Assembly: GCA_004352715.1 (NCBI GenBank)
Contig: SCFE01000026.1
Coordinates: forward strand, 582,822 to 646,821
Source: Hofstenia miamia
Taxonomy: Eukaryota; Xenacoelomorpha; Acoela
Length of the DNA stretch: 64,000 nucleotides
Direction: 5' to 3'
In this document: in pieces, positions 1-14,100 of the stretch
Layout of the letters: the number at the start of each line of letters is the position of its first letter
How positions within the stretch are numbered: the stretch's first letter is position 1
Program-made: the position numbers and the translations under genes
The notes under the pieces: model-generated
Seen by the model: only the letters and a program-made list of their open reading frames with translations
The model's database searches: none
What the model was told of the DNA's origin: nothing

Positions 1-3000
1 TATATATATATATATATATATAACCATATCTTTAGTTATAGCACTCAGATATTAATTTTCCAATTTCTTTGTTCTATTTATTGACAGAAAGAAATAGATA
101 CGCAATAAATTTGTGAATTTCATAGTTGGATTGACTGTTGAAAGCCAATATTTTCCTTTGTATTCTGTATGAATCAATATATTGCATCATCTCACGCATT
201 TCTATTCACAGTATTACACATAGTTTAAGCCACAAATGTTCTTGGATTAACTGTATAACTCTACAAAGGTCAGTAGAAGTTTATTGTTTTTAAGCATTTG
301 AAATTAAAAATTTTTGAAAATGTGTACAGTGTAATTTTTTATTCATTTTACATCTAGACTATTGCACTGAAATGTTGAATGTACAAGAAGTTTCTCAGTT
401 TCTTTAACTATATCTAAAAGGAGGCTTAGTTCATCAATAAAAATTAATGACACGTAAGACTAAAGGTCCTCACTCAACCTCTTTTATCCCTAAATAAAAC
501 TTAGTTTTTTTAAAGCTGTCATCAATTTTGGGTATACAATTACACACTTTGAATAATGATTTAACGTAAAATCATTTGCAGAGCCTTCATTATGGAATTT
601 ATTAGCACAGAAATGAACAAAATTTCAAGAATATATTACTAGTCATGCACAAAGAGGTGTAACATTGCACATGTCGCTGTATGACGTAGGTTTGATTGAT
701 ACAACAAGCATTGAAATAACAGCATGCTAGCCACATCCTTCTTGGCCTATATCCACTCCACCTTAAAATTCGTGTTTTGGACAGATGCCAGATTCTCAGT
801 TTTGATAGTTATTTTATGTTACTTTTTTCTTGCAACAACGATCGTACAATAAAATTAATGTATTTAATACTTCGTGAGAATTCAAGCTCAAATAGCAAAG
901 AAAATTAAGCCAGCAAATTCACAATTGAAAATATCTTAAGCTAGTCTCTTTCGATCTTATCCAAGAATACATTTATAAAGTTCATTTAGTTCTATTGAAG
1001 CGCATTCGAGTAGGCCCTACATTTTTTATTCGATTTATCCTAAACTCGAATTTGAATTTGTAAACCAGGCATTTCAAAACTTCTTTAGAGCCGTACAAAA
1101 CTATATCATAATTTTAGATAATTTTTTTATTGCCCTGTTGATATTTTCTCTGTAGAATGTTCTTCTGTGTGTTTCTCTAAATATACGTTGGTGACAGTCA
1201 GGTACAACCATAAGCAACGCAAACATTAGTTAAGAAAATTTGTAAATATTTATTCCACAATTATATGTAATGATTAAAACCAATTTACATGTATCTGATA
1301 TTTACGCTTGCGCTCGGTTCCCTGACATTGTAAGTGTCATGTAGTCCACAAATTCTCAGTGCACTACAGATGTATAAACCGAGCGCGGAAGCAGGAGTTG
1401 ATTGATTTTAGATTTAATATTATGATTAAAATGACGTTTTAATCACGTTCTATAGAATTCTGTCTAATCTCCAGTTATTAGAGAAATCAACACAATAAAC
1501 ATCCACCGGTCACCACAAGTCGTTCACCAGGTAGGTTTTGTGTACTTTGCCTTTCATTTCACATGCTATGATAACTGACTTCACCAAATCCTGATTTTTT
1601 AGTCAATTGAGTTCATCAATACGAAAAGTAATACTTGCTTACAATATAAATACAAAAACTCAATATTTGCAAATATTAGTGAGATAATAATTTGAAGTCA
1701 TATAATGGAGGCATTTTGAATTATTTTTAATGAACTCTTTTTTTGACAAAAAACCTTTCTCTTGTCAAATTAAATTTTGTAATTAGATTCAAATTGAAGA
1801 ATACTGTGTATTCGCTTTAACTGAAATTATGTGATTGTTTAAAATTTTTTTAAATTTAATTTAATCTATTTTTTGAAGAAAATATTTATCTGAATTTGGA
1901 AATGTTCCTAATTTATTCAGAAAATAGTTTTTGCTTGATATATTGACATATATGATACATAAACCAATAAATGACATATGAATTTCTTGCACTTAATGAC
2001 AAACAAAAATACTGTTCATCAATATATCAATCAGATTGTATGAGAATGAGTTGAAAATGGTCTGCTCCAAAGGGGGCAGGGGCCCCTGGCAACCATTAAG
2101 CAAATGTAAAAACATTTTGCTGAATACCGAGCTGTTCTATTTCCATTTATATGCTTAACAAGTGGTGTACCATGAAAAAAAATTTGCTAGCTGTAAACAG
2201 TTTAATTGATTATAAACAGCATAATGAAAGCTAATTTAAAAATCAATTTAAACAAATTAAAGAGTTAAAAATGGTTAATTTGTAACATTTTAGTAATTTT
2301 AAAAATATATTTTAATAATAATATAAGAAATTACTTATCAGTTTAATTTATTTTCCATTGCAGGTGATTCTATTATCGACAGAGGCAAAATTGAAATATC
2401 AAAAATTCCGAATGGTAACTTGTCAAATTACGTTAATATAAAATGGAGATGAATTTCTTTACAGTTATTAAGTTCTCCTGAGATAACAGAAACTGGTGTT
2501 TAATTTCCGTCAATTAGCCAAATTGAAGCATTTCCACTTGCAAGGATCGAGTGGAAATTATTAAATACTTGGAACGTAACTTCTTTACGCTTGTTAAATC
2601 TGTTAAATTTCGCTGCATTAATTGGTCGCTTAATTGAAATAACTTAAACCGTGCATTGTATATGTATGATAAATGCAATATTTTATAATCGTCACTTTGC
2701 AGGCATAATGTAGTTACTAAGTCGAATAGTGTCTGCACTATCTTTTATTATCACATAGTTAGGGTACACATAATAAAATTTGATCAAATGAGAATGAGCT
2801 GAGTCGATCAATAGATGGAACATCACTCTGTTGCAGATGGGCGGATGGCTTCGGGCAGCGAGCCCATTCTTAACTGGAGTCTCTCTCATACGGTTACCTA
2901 AATTGTGGCTGTTACATGTTATTCTAATATCGTATGGATTCTAAATACAGTTTAGTATCGATAAACAGAAACGTGTACATGAGACAACGATAGTTAATCT

Positions 3001-6000
3001 AGATAAACATTACCCCGCTTGTAAGAAACTGTAGTTCGGCATCTCTAATTAGTTCTGAGTTAGTACACATCTCTGGCCTGGGTGATGATTCGTAAAAAAG
3101 TTTTGAAATTTTGGAAAAAAAATTCCACATTTGTGTCAAATTTTTGGATTTTATTTGCTAATGAGTTCCAAATATTTGGCAAATTTTCTAAAAATTTGGC
3201 AAATATTTTCCAAACTGTCCAAATTTTTCCTAAGTGATTTTTCAAATTTCGACATACTTAATCAAACATATTAGAGAATGCGACTTACAATTAACATCTT
3301 GTTTCCCTCACGCGTATTTATTTAAAGTGCTTCCACGGTATACGATATATTAATCTATACAGCTAGCAAAGACAATCAATTCTGATTGAACACTGATCTA
3401 AAGGTTGTAACAATGTTCAAACAGCAAGTAAGCATTGACACGTCAGTCAATATTAAAATTCACATTATTCCACAATTGACAATTACACCAATTATGCTTG
3501 TATATATTCTATGACAATTTGGTCAAAATTTTGCCCACTATGCATTATAATTTAGGCCTTTATAATTATGCAAAATTTAAAAATTATTTCTTGAATGAGC
3601 ATAAAAAAGTACAAAAACACATGTGATGTTCCTTGCTCTCAGTTAATACTAAGTGCGTATTAAAATTTTGCATAAATTATTCTCACATATAAATGTATAA
3701 ATAATTTAATTGCTTTCAATTTTAGTCAAATTTTCCTTATATTGGTTTTAAAAAATTCGAAATAGTATATTATATATTATGTATATGTTTTTTAATCAAA
3801 TGATCTGTAATTTAAGGAATGTACAAATTGTACAAAATCGGATAATTTGGCAATTATTTGGCAAATATTTGCAAATATTTGGAAAACTGCCACTTACAAA
3901 AATTATCCATTTTTATCCAAATATTTGGCAATTATTTGCCAAATTTTCCAAACGTATTTGCTAGGAAATCTATCACATGCACAACGCATCTTAATTAGAA
4001 TAGTGCATTAATGATTAGGTTTTCTACTGCTCAACACTTACATTGACGATAAAAAAATCTTCGTTTTATATTTAGGGGGCTTCAAGGATATTTTTTCAAA
4101 AATATTTTTATGTTAGTTTTCAATAGCATAGAATGTTTATTAAAAGGTATGTGTATTTTTAAGCATGTATAGTTTTGCCATATTAGTAAAAAATTGCTTT
4201 AAATAATTTCAGTCATGATTTTCGCAACCCTGAAATAAGCCAAAAGTAGTAAAAACCTAATTAGGGGGCCCCTTAATTGAGCCCAAGTTGCAGGAAACCC
4301 GATAGTTTATACTGAGGCTGAAGATTTAATACTACTAATTGTATGTTGATTTCACCGAATTTTGCAAATTGTATGATATGCAAAAATTAAAGATTTTTTG
4401 CTGATACCTCAAAAAGTTTTATTTCAAATCACATCAAGTTTGTCATGCTTAAAGAAAATATGTATTTGTAGGAGCTCTATGAGTTTTAAGCATATATTTT
4501 CTATAATACTTAAGTTATAACAATTTTAATATTTTTTAGACCTCTTGAAAATTGGGTATAATAAAATTTCTCCTAAGAAATATTTTATCTAATTATAATT
4601 ATGAAATTGGTAGGGATCCTAGATATAAGATAAGGAATAGAAAAAATCCCTATGAAGTTATTTGACATGGATCCAATGATATTTTGAAAAATTCAGAATT
4701 TTGGAAATTTATGGAAAAAAATTAGAAAGATCACACAGGAACTCTCTTATTAGAAAAATTAACTCATTGCTGTAATTTCTCAAAAATGCTTCAACCCAAA
4801 GGCAATTGAAACCAGAATCTGGGATTAGTTTTTAGTACAAAATAAGTGTTGCCTACTATTGCTAACTCTAAATATATACAAAAAAGAAATTCAGATCATT
4901 TTTGGGTATTATTTGCTGGATTCTCGTGGGTCGAGAATTTTCTATTTCGTGTATATATAAACTAAGTAGGCCATGGTATATCCCATTTCGTAAATAATGT
5001 TTACATTCCAATCATATCCAATCTTATTATTCCAGTGATCATGGTTGTTCCATGCTCTTATGAGACGTTTCTTGAGTGCAAGGTATTTCATCAATATACA
5101 ATGTTTCAGCATTGGCTGATGACGCCATAATTCTTTCCCATTGAAATTTATCGATTTAGTTAACGTGGATTTGTGAAGTCATTACATATTTAGCATCAAG
5201 AGATCTCAATTTTTACAATGTCGTATATATTAAATTGTGAATTTAGGATATTTATTAATCATACATTAATATATGAACATCATCATTTGAACTGTCTATA
5301 TAAAATATTTGTGACTTTAGGTAAGATGCTAAAAGATGTTTTAAACAATAATTTAACAATATAACTCAATATGCTGCATATCAAATGTTTTCGGAATGAA
5401 GAGAAATTCTCCTTTGATCTTTTTAATTTTGCTATAGTTTTCAAAACTATAATGATAATTTTTCACATTTACGTTCAGATGTTGTGGGATTTTCGATTTA
5501 TCAGAATGTAATGTGAAATGATATCTTCTTAATTATCGGATTGACCAACATATGAAACTGATTCTTCAATTTTCAGAATGATCAGCTAAGATGCACTATC
5601 TCTTACTTTTCTATCCATAATGATTTGACTAACTTGAATATAAGCGTCATGTACGTGTGACGAATTGCAAATTCAAAGGAAAGCATGCCAACCCTTTGAC
5701 TCTTTATTTAACCCTTCTAATTTTTCATGTTACGATCATAGTATTTATGTAAATGGCTAAGTGAATTTCATACTGAACATGGAAATATCTGTTGTTAATT
5801 CTCAAAATTCATTGATACCATCTTTGCGTATTTTACAGCTGCAAAATTACTTTTCAAAACGTCAAAATGAATTGTCGTTAACATGTCTTAGCCTCCTAAA
5901 ACTTCGTCTTAAGAAAGTTATATAACTGCGTTACAACTAGCTTAATTCATTTTTCTCAAAATTTAGAGCAAGATAACTAACAAATAACTCAATAATGCTG

Positions 6001-6200
6001 TAATCTGTCAATTGATATTAATCAAGTTATTAATTGAAACTTAACTTGTAGCAATTTTAATCGTTTATTTTGATGTAGATCCAAAATTTTTCCTAAAAAA
6101 CCTAGGCAAGCTATACAACATCGTTAACATAAAAGTAAATGTGAGATAGTCGATGATCTCAATTATTTCTGATATCTCATTATTAGGCCAAGCACAATTC
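1..6200. other. No gene seen; AT-rich non-coding DNA
   Basis: Only short chance frames are present, with no splice-flanked coding stretch that I recognise. The stretch opens with a TA dinucleotide run (1-22). A region at about 3100-3965 is rich in iterated ATTTGGCAAATATTTGG-like words on both strands and may be a decayed inverted-repeat element. Any promoter or 5' UTR exon of the innexin would lie here or further left, but none can be pointed to. Confidence 0.6.
3100..3965. repeat. Region of iterated TTTGGCAAAT words
   Basis: Two clusters (about 3120-3245 and 3840-3960) contain many copies of CCAAATATTTGGCAAAT-like words in inverted arrangement, with ordinary AT-rich DNA between. The layout resembles the word-iterated ends of the miniature elements elsewhere in the window, but I could not define terminal repeats or a target duplication. 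Confidence 0.4.
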
Positions 6201-6226
6201 TCTCTCTCTCTATCTCTCTCTCTCTT

Positions 6227-6273
<47 letters not shown>

Positions 6274-6334
6274 ATCTCTCTCTCTTTCTCTCTCTCCCTC
6301 TCTCTCGCTCTCTCTCTTTCTCTCTCTCTCTCTC

Positions 6335-6369
<35 letters not shown>
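6201..6369. repeat. CT/AG microsatellite
   Basis: An almost pure TC dinucleotide tract of about 170 bp with occasional TTTC, TATC and CTCG interruptions. It ends about 320 nt before the acceptor of innexin coding exon 1 and so probably lies in the intron that precedes the start codon, or in the 5' flank. Confidence 0.95.
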
Positions 6370-6691
6370 GTTTGGCATGAGATTCAAAAAAATGACCACA
6401 TATCATCATGATTTTGAACCTCTTTTAGAATCGTGAAATATTTTCCTCTACATTGAAATCAAGTGTTGGACAAATCAAAATACTTGATCTGGCAATCAGT
6501 CTTAGTTTGAAACGATCTAATAAATGCCTTTTAACATGATCTTCTCATTAACAGTTTTTTCTTGTCATTTAAATAAGTTATTTGGTCTATTTTCTGTTCT
6601 GAACTTAAGAGTTCAGCCTGTCCGGGTCAATCTCTAAGCCACTTTTGGACTTCTGCTGAATCCGAACAAAGAAGTAACTTCATTGTTTTAG

Positions 6692-6825
6692 TTGAACATC
6701 TCATAATGTTTCCACTGCGCCTTGTAAGTGGGATTTCTCAAATTACGGGAACTGGCGATGGGGACTTCGTGGATCGAATGAATCATCGCTACACACCGAT
6801 CGTTTTCGTCGTATTTGCGATACTT
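6692..6825 (+). CDS. Innexin coding exon 1 (start, N-terminus, TM1)
   Basis: An acceptor (TTGTTTTAG) ends at 6691 and 14 nt of 5' UTR precede the ATG at 6706, so an upstream UTR exon is expected. Forty codons run to the donor at 6826 (CTT then GTAAGT). The peptide has GDGDFVDRMNHRYTP followed by the hydrophobic stretch IVFVVFAIL, which is where innexins place membrane segment 1. I chose ATG 6706 because it is the only ATG between the acceptor and the conserved motif in this frame. A second CTTGTAAGT, identical to the true donor, occurs inside the exon at 6721-6729 and is read as Leu-Val-Ser. The exon end is the first unit of the 31-copy repeat at 6821. Confidence 0.88.
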
Positions 6826-9432
6826 GTAAGTATCTAGTAAATACTTGTAAGTATCTAGTAAATACTTGTAAGTATCTAGTAAATACTTGTAAGTATCTAG
6901 TAAATACTTGTAAGTATCTAGTAAATACTTGTAAGTATCTAGTAAATACTTGTAAGTATCTAGTAAATACTTGTAAGTATCTAGTAAATACTTGTAAGTA
7001 TCTAGTAAATACTTGTAAGTATCTAGTAAATACTTGTAAGTATCTAGTAAATACTTGTAAGTATCTAGTAAATACTTGTAAGTATCTAGTAAATACTTGT
7101 AAGTATCTAGTAAATACTTGTAAGTATCTAGTAAATACTTGTAAGTATCTAGTAAATACTTGTAAGTATCTAGTAAATACTTGTAAGTATCTAGTAAATA
7201 CTTGTAAGTATCTAGTAAATACTTGTAAGTATCTAGTAAATACTTGTAAGTATCTAGTAAATACTTGTAAGTATCTAGTAAATACTTGTAAGTATCTAGT
7301 AAATACTTGTAAGTATCTAGTAAATACTTGTAAGTATCTAGTAAATACTTGTAAGTATCTAGTAAATACTTGTAAGTATCTAGTAAATACTTGTAAGTAT
7401 CTAGTAAATACTTGTAAGTATCTAGTAAATACTTGTAAGTATCTAGTAAATACTTGTAAGTATCTAGTAAATGGAATTTTATGAATTTTCTGTTTTATTC
7501 ACAAACGTACTAACTATCATTATATCAACTGATTTTTAATATGAATTGCAGAGAATTACTTGTTCCAACTGTTTTCCAGCGTATGTGTATATATAAACGA
7601 TGAAAAATCCTTGAAATACTTTGCATTTGAAATTTAATTCAATCGGTATTCATAAAAAGTGGATCATTGTTGTTTTAGCTTTTTACAAAGGATGGAGTCA
7701 TTGAATGTTTACTTGAGTAGTCAACATTATTCCCATTTGCTAAACAATTTCAATTTTTCAAGAATTTTGATGTGTCATTCCAAAAAAAATTTCTAAAATT
7801 TAAAAATTCAATTTTGAACTTACACAGCGTCACGTGAAAAACCGCTTGAATATTATAAACGTTTCCTACAAACAATTCATTATTGTCGAAATATTTATAC
7901 TGTCCCATCTCTCTCTCGACTTATTGAAATTCGGGTGGTAAAGAACTTTTCCATGAACAATTAATTACAACCTTTTAAAAACCTCCATAATTTAAAGCAG
8001 TACTCTATGGTCATATTTGTCCTCGTCTGCCTTAAGTAGATCATCAATTATTCTGTTTAGGTCATATTAAAATTTCAAGTATTCCTCATTTGTATGCACA
8101 CCTTCCACAAATTCAAATAATTAATCAAGATTCGAACTATTTCTTTTAAAATTTCATGCTTTTGAATGAAAATTCTACATTTGGAAAAAAATAGAAGTGT
8201 AACAATAGTTTTACCTTTTTATTTTAAAATTCTATGAAATAGTTTAGTTTATTAATCACACAAACAAATTTATTCAATAAATTTTGATGATGTTCCATAT
8301 CACTGTGTATTCAGATTTAAATATAGATAAGATTTCATGTAAAAATTAGCATAAGTTAATCCTAGAAGAAAAAGTGGAATTGCGGTGTTATTAATTTTCA
8401 CTCTGGCGAAATTCTGTTTATGAAATTAAATATTTCTCATAGATTAGTCTTTATGCGGTATAGATTATTTTCTTGTAGTACATAGTATGGCAAACAATTA
8501 TGTGATTTCCCTGTAGATAAAAATCATACTGATTGAATGTAATTAGTATTTTCAGTTGATCAAATTAACGTATGCCAAGGGATGTATTAGATTCTGAGAA
8601 TACAGTATTTCTGCATAATAGTGCACCCTGTATGTCTGCCTTGAGACCCAAAATCTGTTGAGACGAAATCAGATTGATTTTTTTTTACAATTCCTCGTAG
8701 TCAGGATCACTTGATTTAAGCCCTAAAAACATCTAGGGTTTTTTCTGAAAGATTCATTGGAAGAGAGACTTCAGAAAGCAAGGAAAATCAAAGTAGTAAG
8801 AACTTAAATGTGATCAACAACTACAAATTAAGTTGTTGTGGGCATTGGCTGGTTACAGTACAAGGACTAATTCAATATATATATANNNNNNNNNNNNNNN
8901 NNNNNNNNNNNNNNNNNNNNNNNNNNNNNNNNNNNNNNNNNNNNNNNNNNNNNNNNNNNNNNNNNNNNNNNNNNNNNNNNNNNNNNNNNNNNNNNNNNNN
9001 NNNNNNNNNNNNNNNNNNNNNNNNNNNNNNNNNNNNNNNNNNNNNNNNNNNNNNNNNNNNNNNNNNNNNNNNNNNNNNNNNNNNNNNNNNNNNNNNNNNN
9101 NNNNNNNNNNNNNNNNNNNNNTATATATATATAGGCCCTGCGAGAACTCGAACTCGACTCGAGGGCCAAAAACTCAACTCAAAATTTGCTTCAATTTCAT
9201 CTATTTTTCGTCCATGATTACCTATAATGTCGAAAAATTCCACATACTTTTATAATTTACCCAAAATTGTAAGTCTTCAGGCATGGTTTGTTTGATTTAG
9301 TTTCGCATGTTGTATCTTTTCCCTACATTTATATAAGGCAGCATAGTTATATATAGCTTAGCCGACTCAGAATAATAAGTCCAAATGTAATTGTAACTCG
9401 ACTCGAACTCGCGAGTTAGGGTTCCAACTCAN

Positions 9433-9468
<36 letters not shown>

Positions 9469-11160
9469 GATGTTGAGTGCATTACTTCCTTCAGAAGGTA
9501 ATAACCTTTTTTGTTTGAATGTTTGTATACATATATTATTGAAAAAGAAATTTTTAGGCTAGCACAAAACAATATGTCGGAGAACCGATCAATTGTTGGA
9601 CACCTCAGCACTTTCACCAAGCATGGGTTGAATATGCAAATCAGGTAATTTCTATAGAAACATTTCTATATATCTGAATATTTTGAATGATCGGCTCAAA
9701 AATAAAAATCATTGGGATTTTGTGGTAAAGTCAAATCGCGTGGGATTTGACGTGTTTATTAATTTGGCGGCAGATGTTTTTTTAGCGTTTGCGTTTTTTA
9801 AACTGTCTCGATTATTCAACAATGCCTTTAGCTTAAATTATTCTTTCATAACAAATCCGTCTTTTGTTTTTGATTGACGCTAACAGTGAACGAGATTTCT
9901 GTCCATTGCAACTTTTTCTCCAATATATTAAATTCTTTGAAATTCACAAAGCGATTCTTACATAACTTCGAATAATCACATCGGTTGGAAAGCTTTTCTG
10001 GAGTTTTGTTATAAGCTCCATCAGACATGTCAACGAGCCGACATTTCCGAACTCGGCTCGGCTCGGCTAAACGGCTCGGCTCGGCTCGGCGGCTCGCATA
10101 AAATCTTTGAATGAGGCTCGTTTTAGCTCTGTATTTTTTTAAAAATATTGTGCTCAACGAATTTTTTACATAGCTCTTCCTATTATTTAATAAACATTTC
10201 TTAAATATGATTATAGGAAAGGCATACTGACTGCAAAAAATAAGAAAAATCTACATAATCAAATTAACAAGCAAAACTATAAACTTGCTTTGCCTAAAAT
10301 AGGCTCGTTTTGGGCTCGTTGTATANNNNNNNNNNNNNNNNNNNNNNNNNNNNNNNNNNNNNNNNNNNNNNNNNNNNNNNNNNNNNNNNNNNNNNNNNNN
10401 NNNNNNNNNNNNNNNNNNNNNNNNNNNNNNNNNNNNNNNNNNNNNNNNNNNNNNNNNNNNNATATATATATATATATATATATATAATCTTTTTAAGATC
10501 CAATAACATTTTGATATTTATATAATTTATAGACTTAAACATTTGCACTCAGATTTTGAAGTGAAATTTTGAAATAATGCTCCTACAGAAATCTTTAAAA
10601 ACTGGAAGTTGATTGTCACGTCCTCAATTTTTAGATTTCTCTTGGGTGGATTTCAGATTTTCCGTAACTAAATAGTATCAACAATTATGTTTTAAAGCTT
10701 GATGCTATTAAAATACTAAAGAAAACTACTAAGAATTTGCGCAAGTTCGGTCTACATGATTATAAATAAAGCTTTATTACCAAGGCCCAAGCCAATGATT
10801 TTGAGCGTATCCAAAAGCGTGTTGCAAAATACCTATTCCATCATCTCAGTTATCACGAAGCACTAACTGAGAGGAGAATATTCCAATACAATGATCTATG
10901 AGAACAAATGCAAAATGTCAACCACATACTTCATCAAATACTACCTTCATTGTCCGATCCTTCCTGCAACTTTCGAATTCTCCGAAGCTGGCACTTACCT
11001 GTTCGCTCATCACGTATGCAAAATATCATTCGTGATCTCCAAAATTGAGGAAATTTGTTCAGTTCATAATGTTTGATTTGTATATATATGTAAATATATA
11101 ATGTTTATATGTTGCTATTATTCAATCTAATGGTTGCGAGTGACTTGAAATAAATCCATT

Positions 11161-11196
<36 letters not shown>

Positions 11197-14100
11197 TTCT
11201 CTCCCTTTCTCTCTCTCTCCTCTCTCTTTCTCTCTCTCTCTCTCATGGTTATAGTTGGCNNNNNNNNNNNNNNNNNNNNATATGTAAATATATAATGTTT
11301 ATATGTTGCTATTATTCAATCTAATGGTTGCGAGTGACTTGAAATAAATCCATTTCTCTCTCTCTCTCTCCTCTCTCTCTCTTTCTCTCTTTCTCTCTTT
11401 CTCTCTCTCTCCTTTTCTCTCTCTCTCCTCTCTCTTTCTCTCTCTCTCTCCTCTCTCTCTCTCTGTCTCTCTCTCCTCTCTCTCTGCCTCTCTCTCTCCT
11501 CTCTCCCTCTCTCCTCTCTCTCTATCTCTCTCTCTCTCTCATGGTTATAGTTGGCAAGTTACGGTACATGTACTAGTACGGTATTAGTACCAGAAAAAGG
11601 AGCTACTAGTACATTGCCATGGGGGGTTAAAATTTAAAACTTTCTGGGCATTTGAGAGTGTAGTCGATGTTTGTGTTGGCGTAAATAGCTGCCATATTAT
11701 TTATAATTGCTTGCGTGCTAAATCGATTGCGACATATTTGGGATTTTAAGTCATGGAAGTCTATGCTAAGAATTAATTTGTTTTTCCGTGACATCTTTAT
11801 GAGACTTCATTGAGCTTCTTCCAAATTCTTTAGAATGCTTGTGAATGTCAATTCCACTAAGTTAGAAAAACATTTGCAAGTGTCAAGCCTTATTGCAGCC
11901 CATTACCTATTATCAGACCGGCAATTCCGTTGGACATTCCTTCGTTTATTTTTCCAGTTTCACCGGGGTTTGGGTAGGAAATTTTAAATATTTGTGCAAT
12001 ATGTCTTGTGTAATCAGTCATATTTTTTATGAGCTGAGATTCAGGCCAAAATATCGGCCTAAATCTACAAACTTTCTAAAGTTATATATTTATTTTATGA
12101 TGGTTTCACAAAACGCATTCGCGAGATATTATTTTGTAGAGCAATAATTCAATAATTATTGAAAAAATATTTTTTACCAAAAAAGTTATTTATTTAGAGC
12201 TAAAATTACACTTCTGAACACTGCATGCACTTTTACTTCAGTTGTAGCTTTAGAATGATGTTGGTCAGCTATAATTTAATCTTATATATAAAAAGGATGT
12301 TTTGAAATTTGGACTTCTTAATTCAATTTTTAGAAATGTATGAACAGTTTTATAGTATTACCATTATTTATAATTCTAATGTATCATATTCGTTAAGATC
12401 AATTACTTTATTTTTTAGCTCAAAAATTCAAAAAATACTTGGATATTTTTTGACAGAAATGAGCAAAGATGTACTGTTTATTAGGTGCATGACCTTCTCA
12501 GTCATATAGTCATTAATTTAATAAAGTACTACAAAAGTGGGGGAATTTACTCATTAAAGTCACTCAGCGATTACAACGCCATTGTAGTTGCTGACTAAAC
12601 GTTAATTCGGTGACTTAATTTCTCCATTCTTGACAGTATTAAATTTAGTTTGCGGCCTTGTGTTTTAATGTATTAATGGGACATTGTTTTACTGACAACA
12701 TTAACTTCATTTTTAATGTATAAATGTACAGTTTCTCAACTTTTTAAACTAGCTTATTTCACATTCGGACTTTTATATATTATCATCACCGAAATATAAC
12801 ATTATATTTACTGTCGAAAGTACTGCTACATACTGTATATATATTGACAACAATTATTTAAACATCTTCTGATTAATATCGCTTAATGTTGTTGAAATTT
12901 AATAAATTTTCGTGTTCTCAACTTAGTTCGCTTTACCCATTGCTAAAATACTCTCTGTGCAATTTGTCAAATTAGTTATTGTCAAATACTAGCAATCACA
13001 AAATCTTCATTAGCTTTAAGAATATCCATATATTTTGCTATGAAAATGTTTTTTTATCTTGAAAACAAGACCTCACATTTTTGGAAACCTTTTTTTGTTG
13101 CAGGCTATTTTCGTGCAAATTTGTTAGTTCTATTTCAAAATAATTTTTTTCTGCAAACGCTAGTGTTATGGTTCTTAAATTTTTTATTACCCACCGAAAA
13201 ATGTACAAAAAATAAAGAAGGTAAAACTAGCACAAATAACTGAGTATGCCTATATCATGGGATTTATCCCTGTTAAGGAGACACATTCGTTGTTGATGTG
13301 TCATAAAGACATGCCCAAGCCCAAATTTAGGCAGTAACATGTATTTTCTATTGAATTTTATAGATCTTTACAATTGTACATTGTACATGTACATTTGTAA
13401 GTAAATTTCCTCATTCAATTGAATATCTTTGATTTTATCGTATCTATAATGCTGTACATCTACTATGTGTTAAGGAATATTATTTCTAGATTTGCTGGGT
13501 GTCTAATACGTACTACCTACCCCTTGACGTTCCAAACATCGCCCATCATAGAGAGAAAAACGAGAGCTACGTCACTTACTACCAGTGGGTTCCGATCGCC
13601 CTCGCCGCTCAAGCGATGTTTTTCTACATTCCACGAAAATTATGGCGCATGGCAGGAAAGAAAAGTAGAATAGACATTGACAATATTGTCGTCACAGCAA
13701 CCACTTTTGAAAACGCTGTAAGCTCCGAGGTAGGCGCATTGACGTGGCTGATTATAGGAAAATATAGCATTGTTTTTTACAATTAAATTAACTGCATTTC
13801 AAAACGTCAATTAACTGTAATTTAGCAGTGGCAGAAAATCTCTTTTCATTTGTTTTTGTAATCACAACAGTCCGCTATTTTTATTCAGCCCAAAATTGAA
13901 AATGCGAATTAAACATTGGCCTTATTTTATGTGAAATTGACTTTTGCAAATATGCAAATCTCTATCTTATACAATGAAATAACAGTGCAGGCTGACTTGC
14001 AGAAGAAATCATCAACGATTTTGTTAATGCTTAGCTTTAAATTGCTTAGAAATTTTTAAAATTGCTTCAAAAAAATTAGCAGCCAATATCTCACGAACTA

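Noticed and set aside
6153-6399. Open frames on both strands rich in Ser-Leu or Arg-Glu repeats
   Set aside because: They are translations of the TC/GA microsatellite.
6821-7471. CRISPR-like reading of the 31-copy array
   Set aside because: There are no unique spacers; it is a plain tandem repeat in a eukaryotic intron.
8810-9255. Open frames across N runs (also at 10290-10548, 15444-16187, 32028-33016, 60862-61210)
   Set aside because: They exist only because N codons are not stops; flanking residues come from TA repeats.
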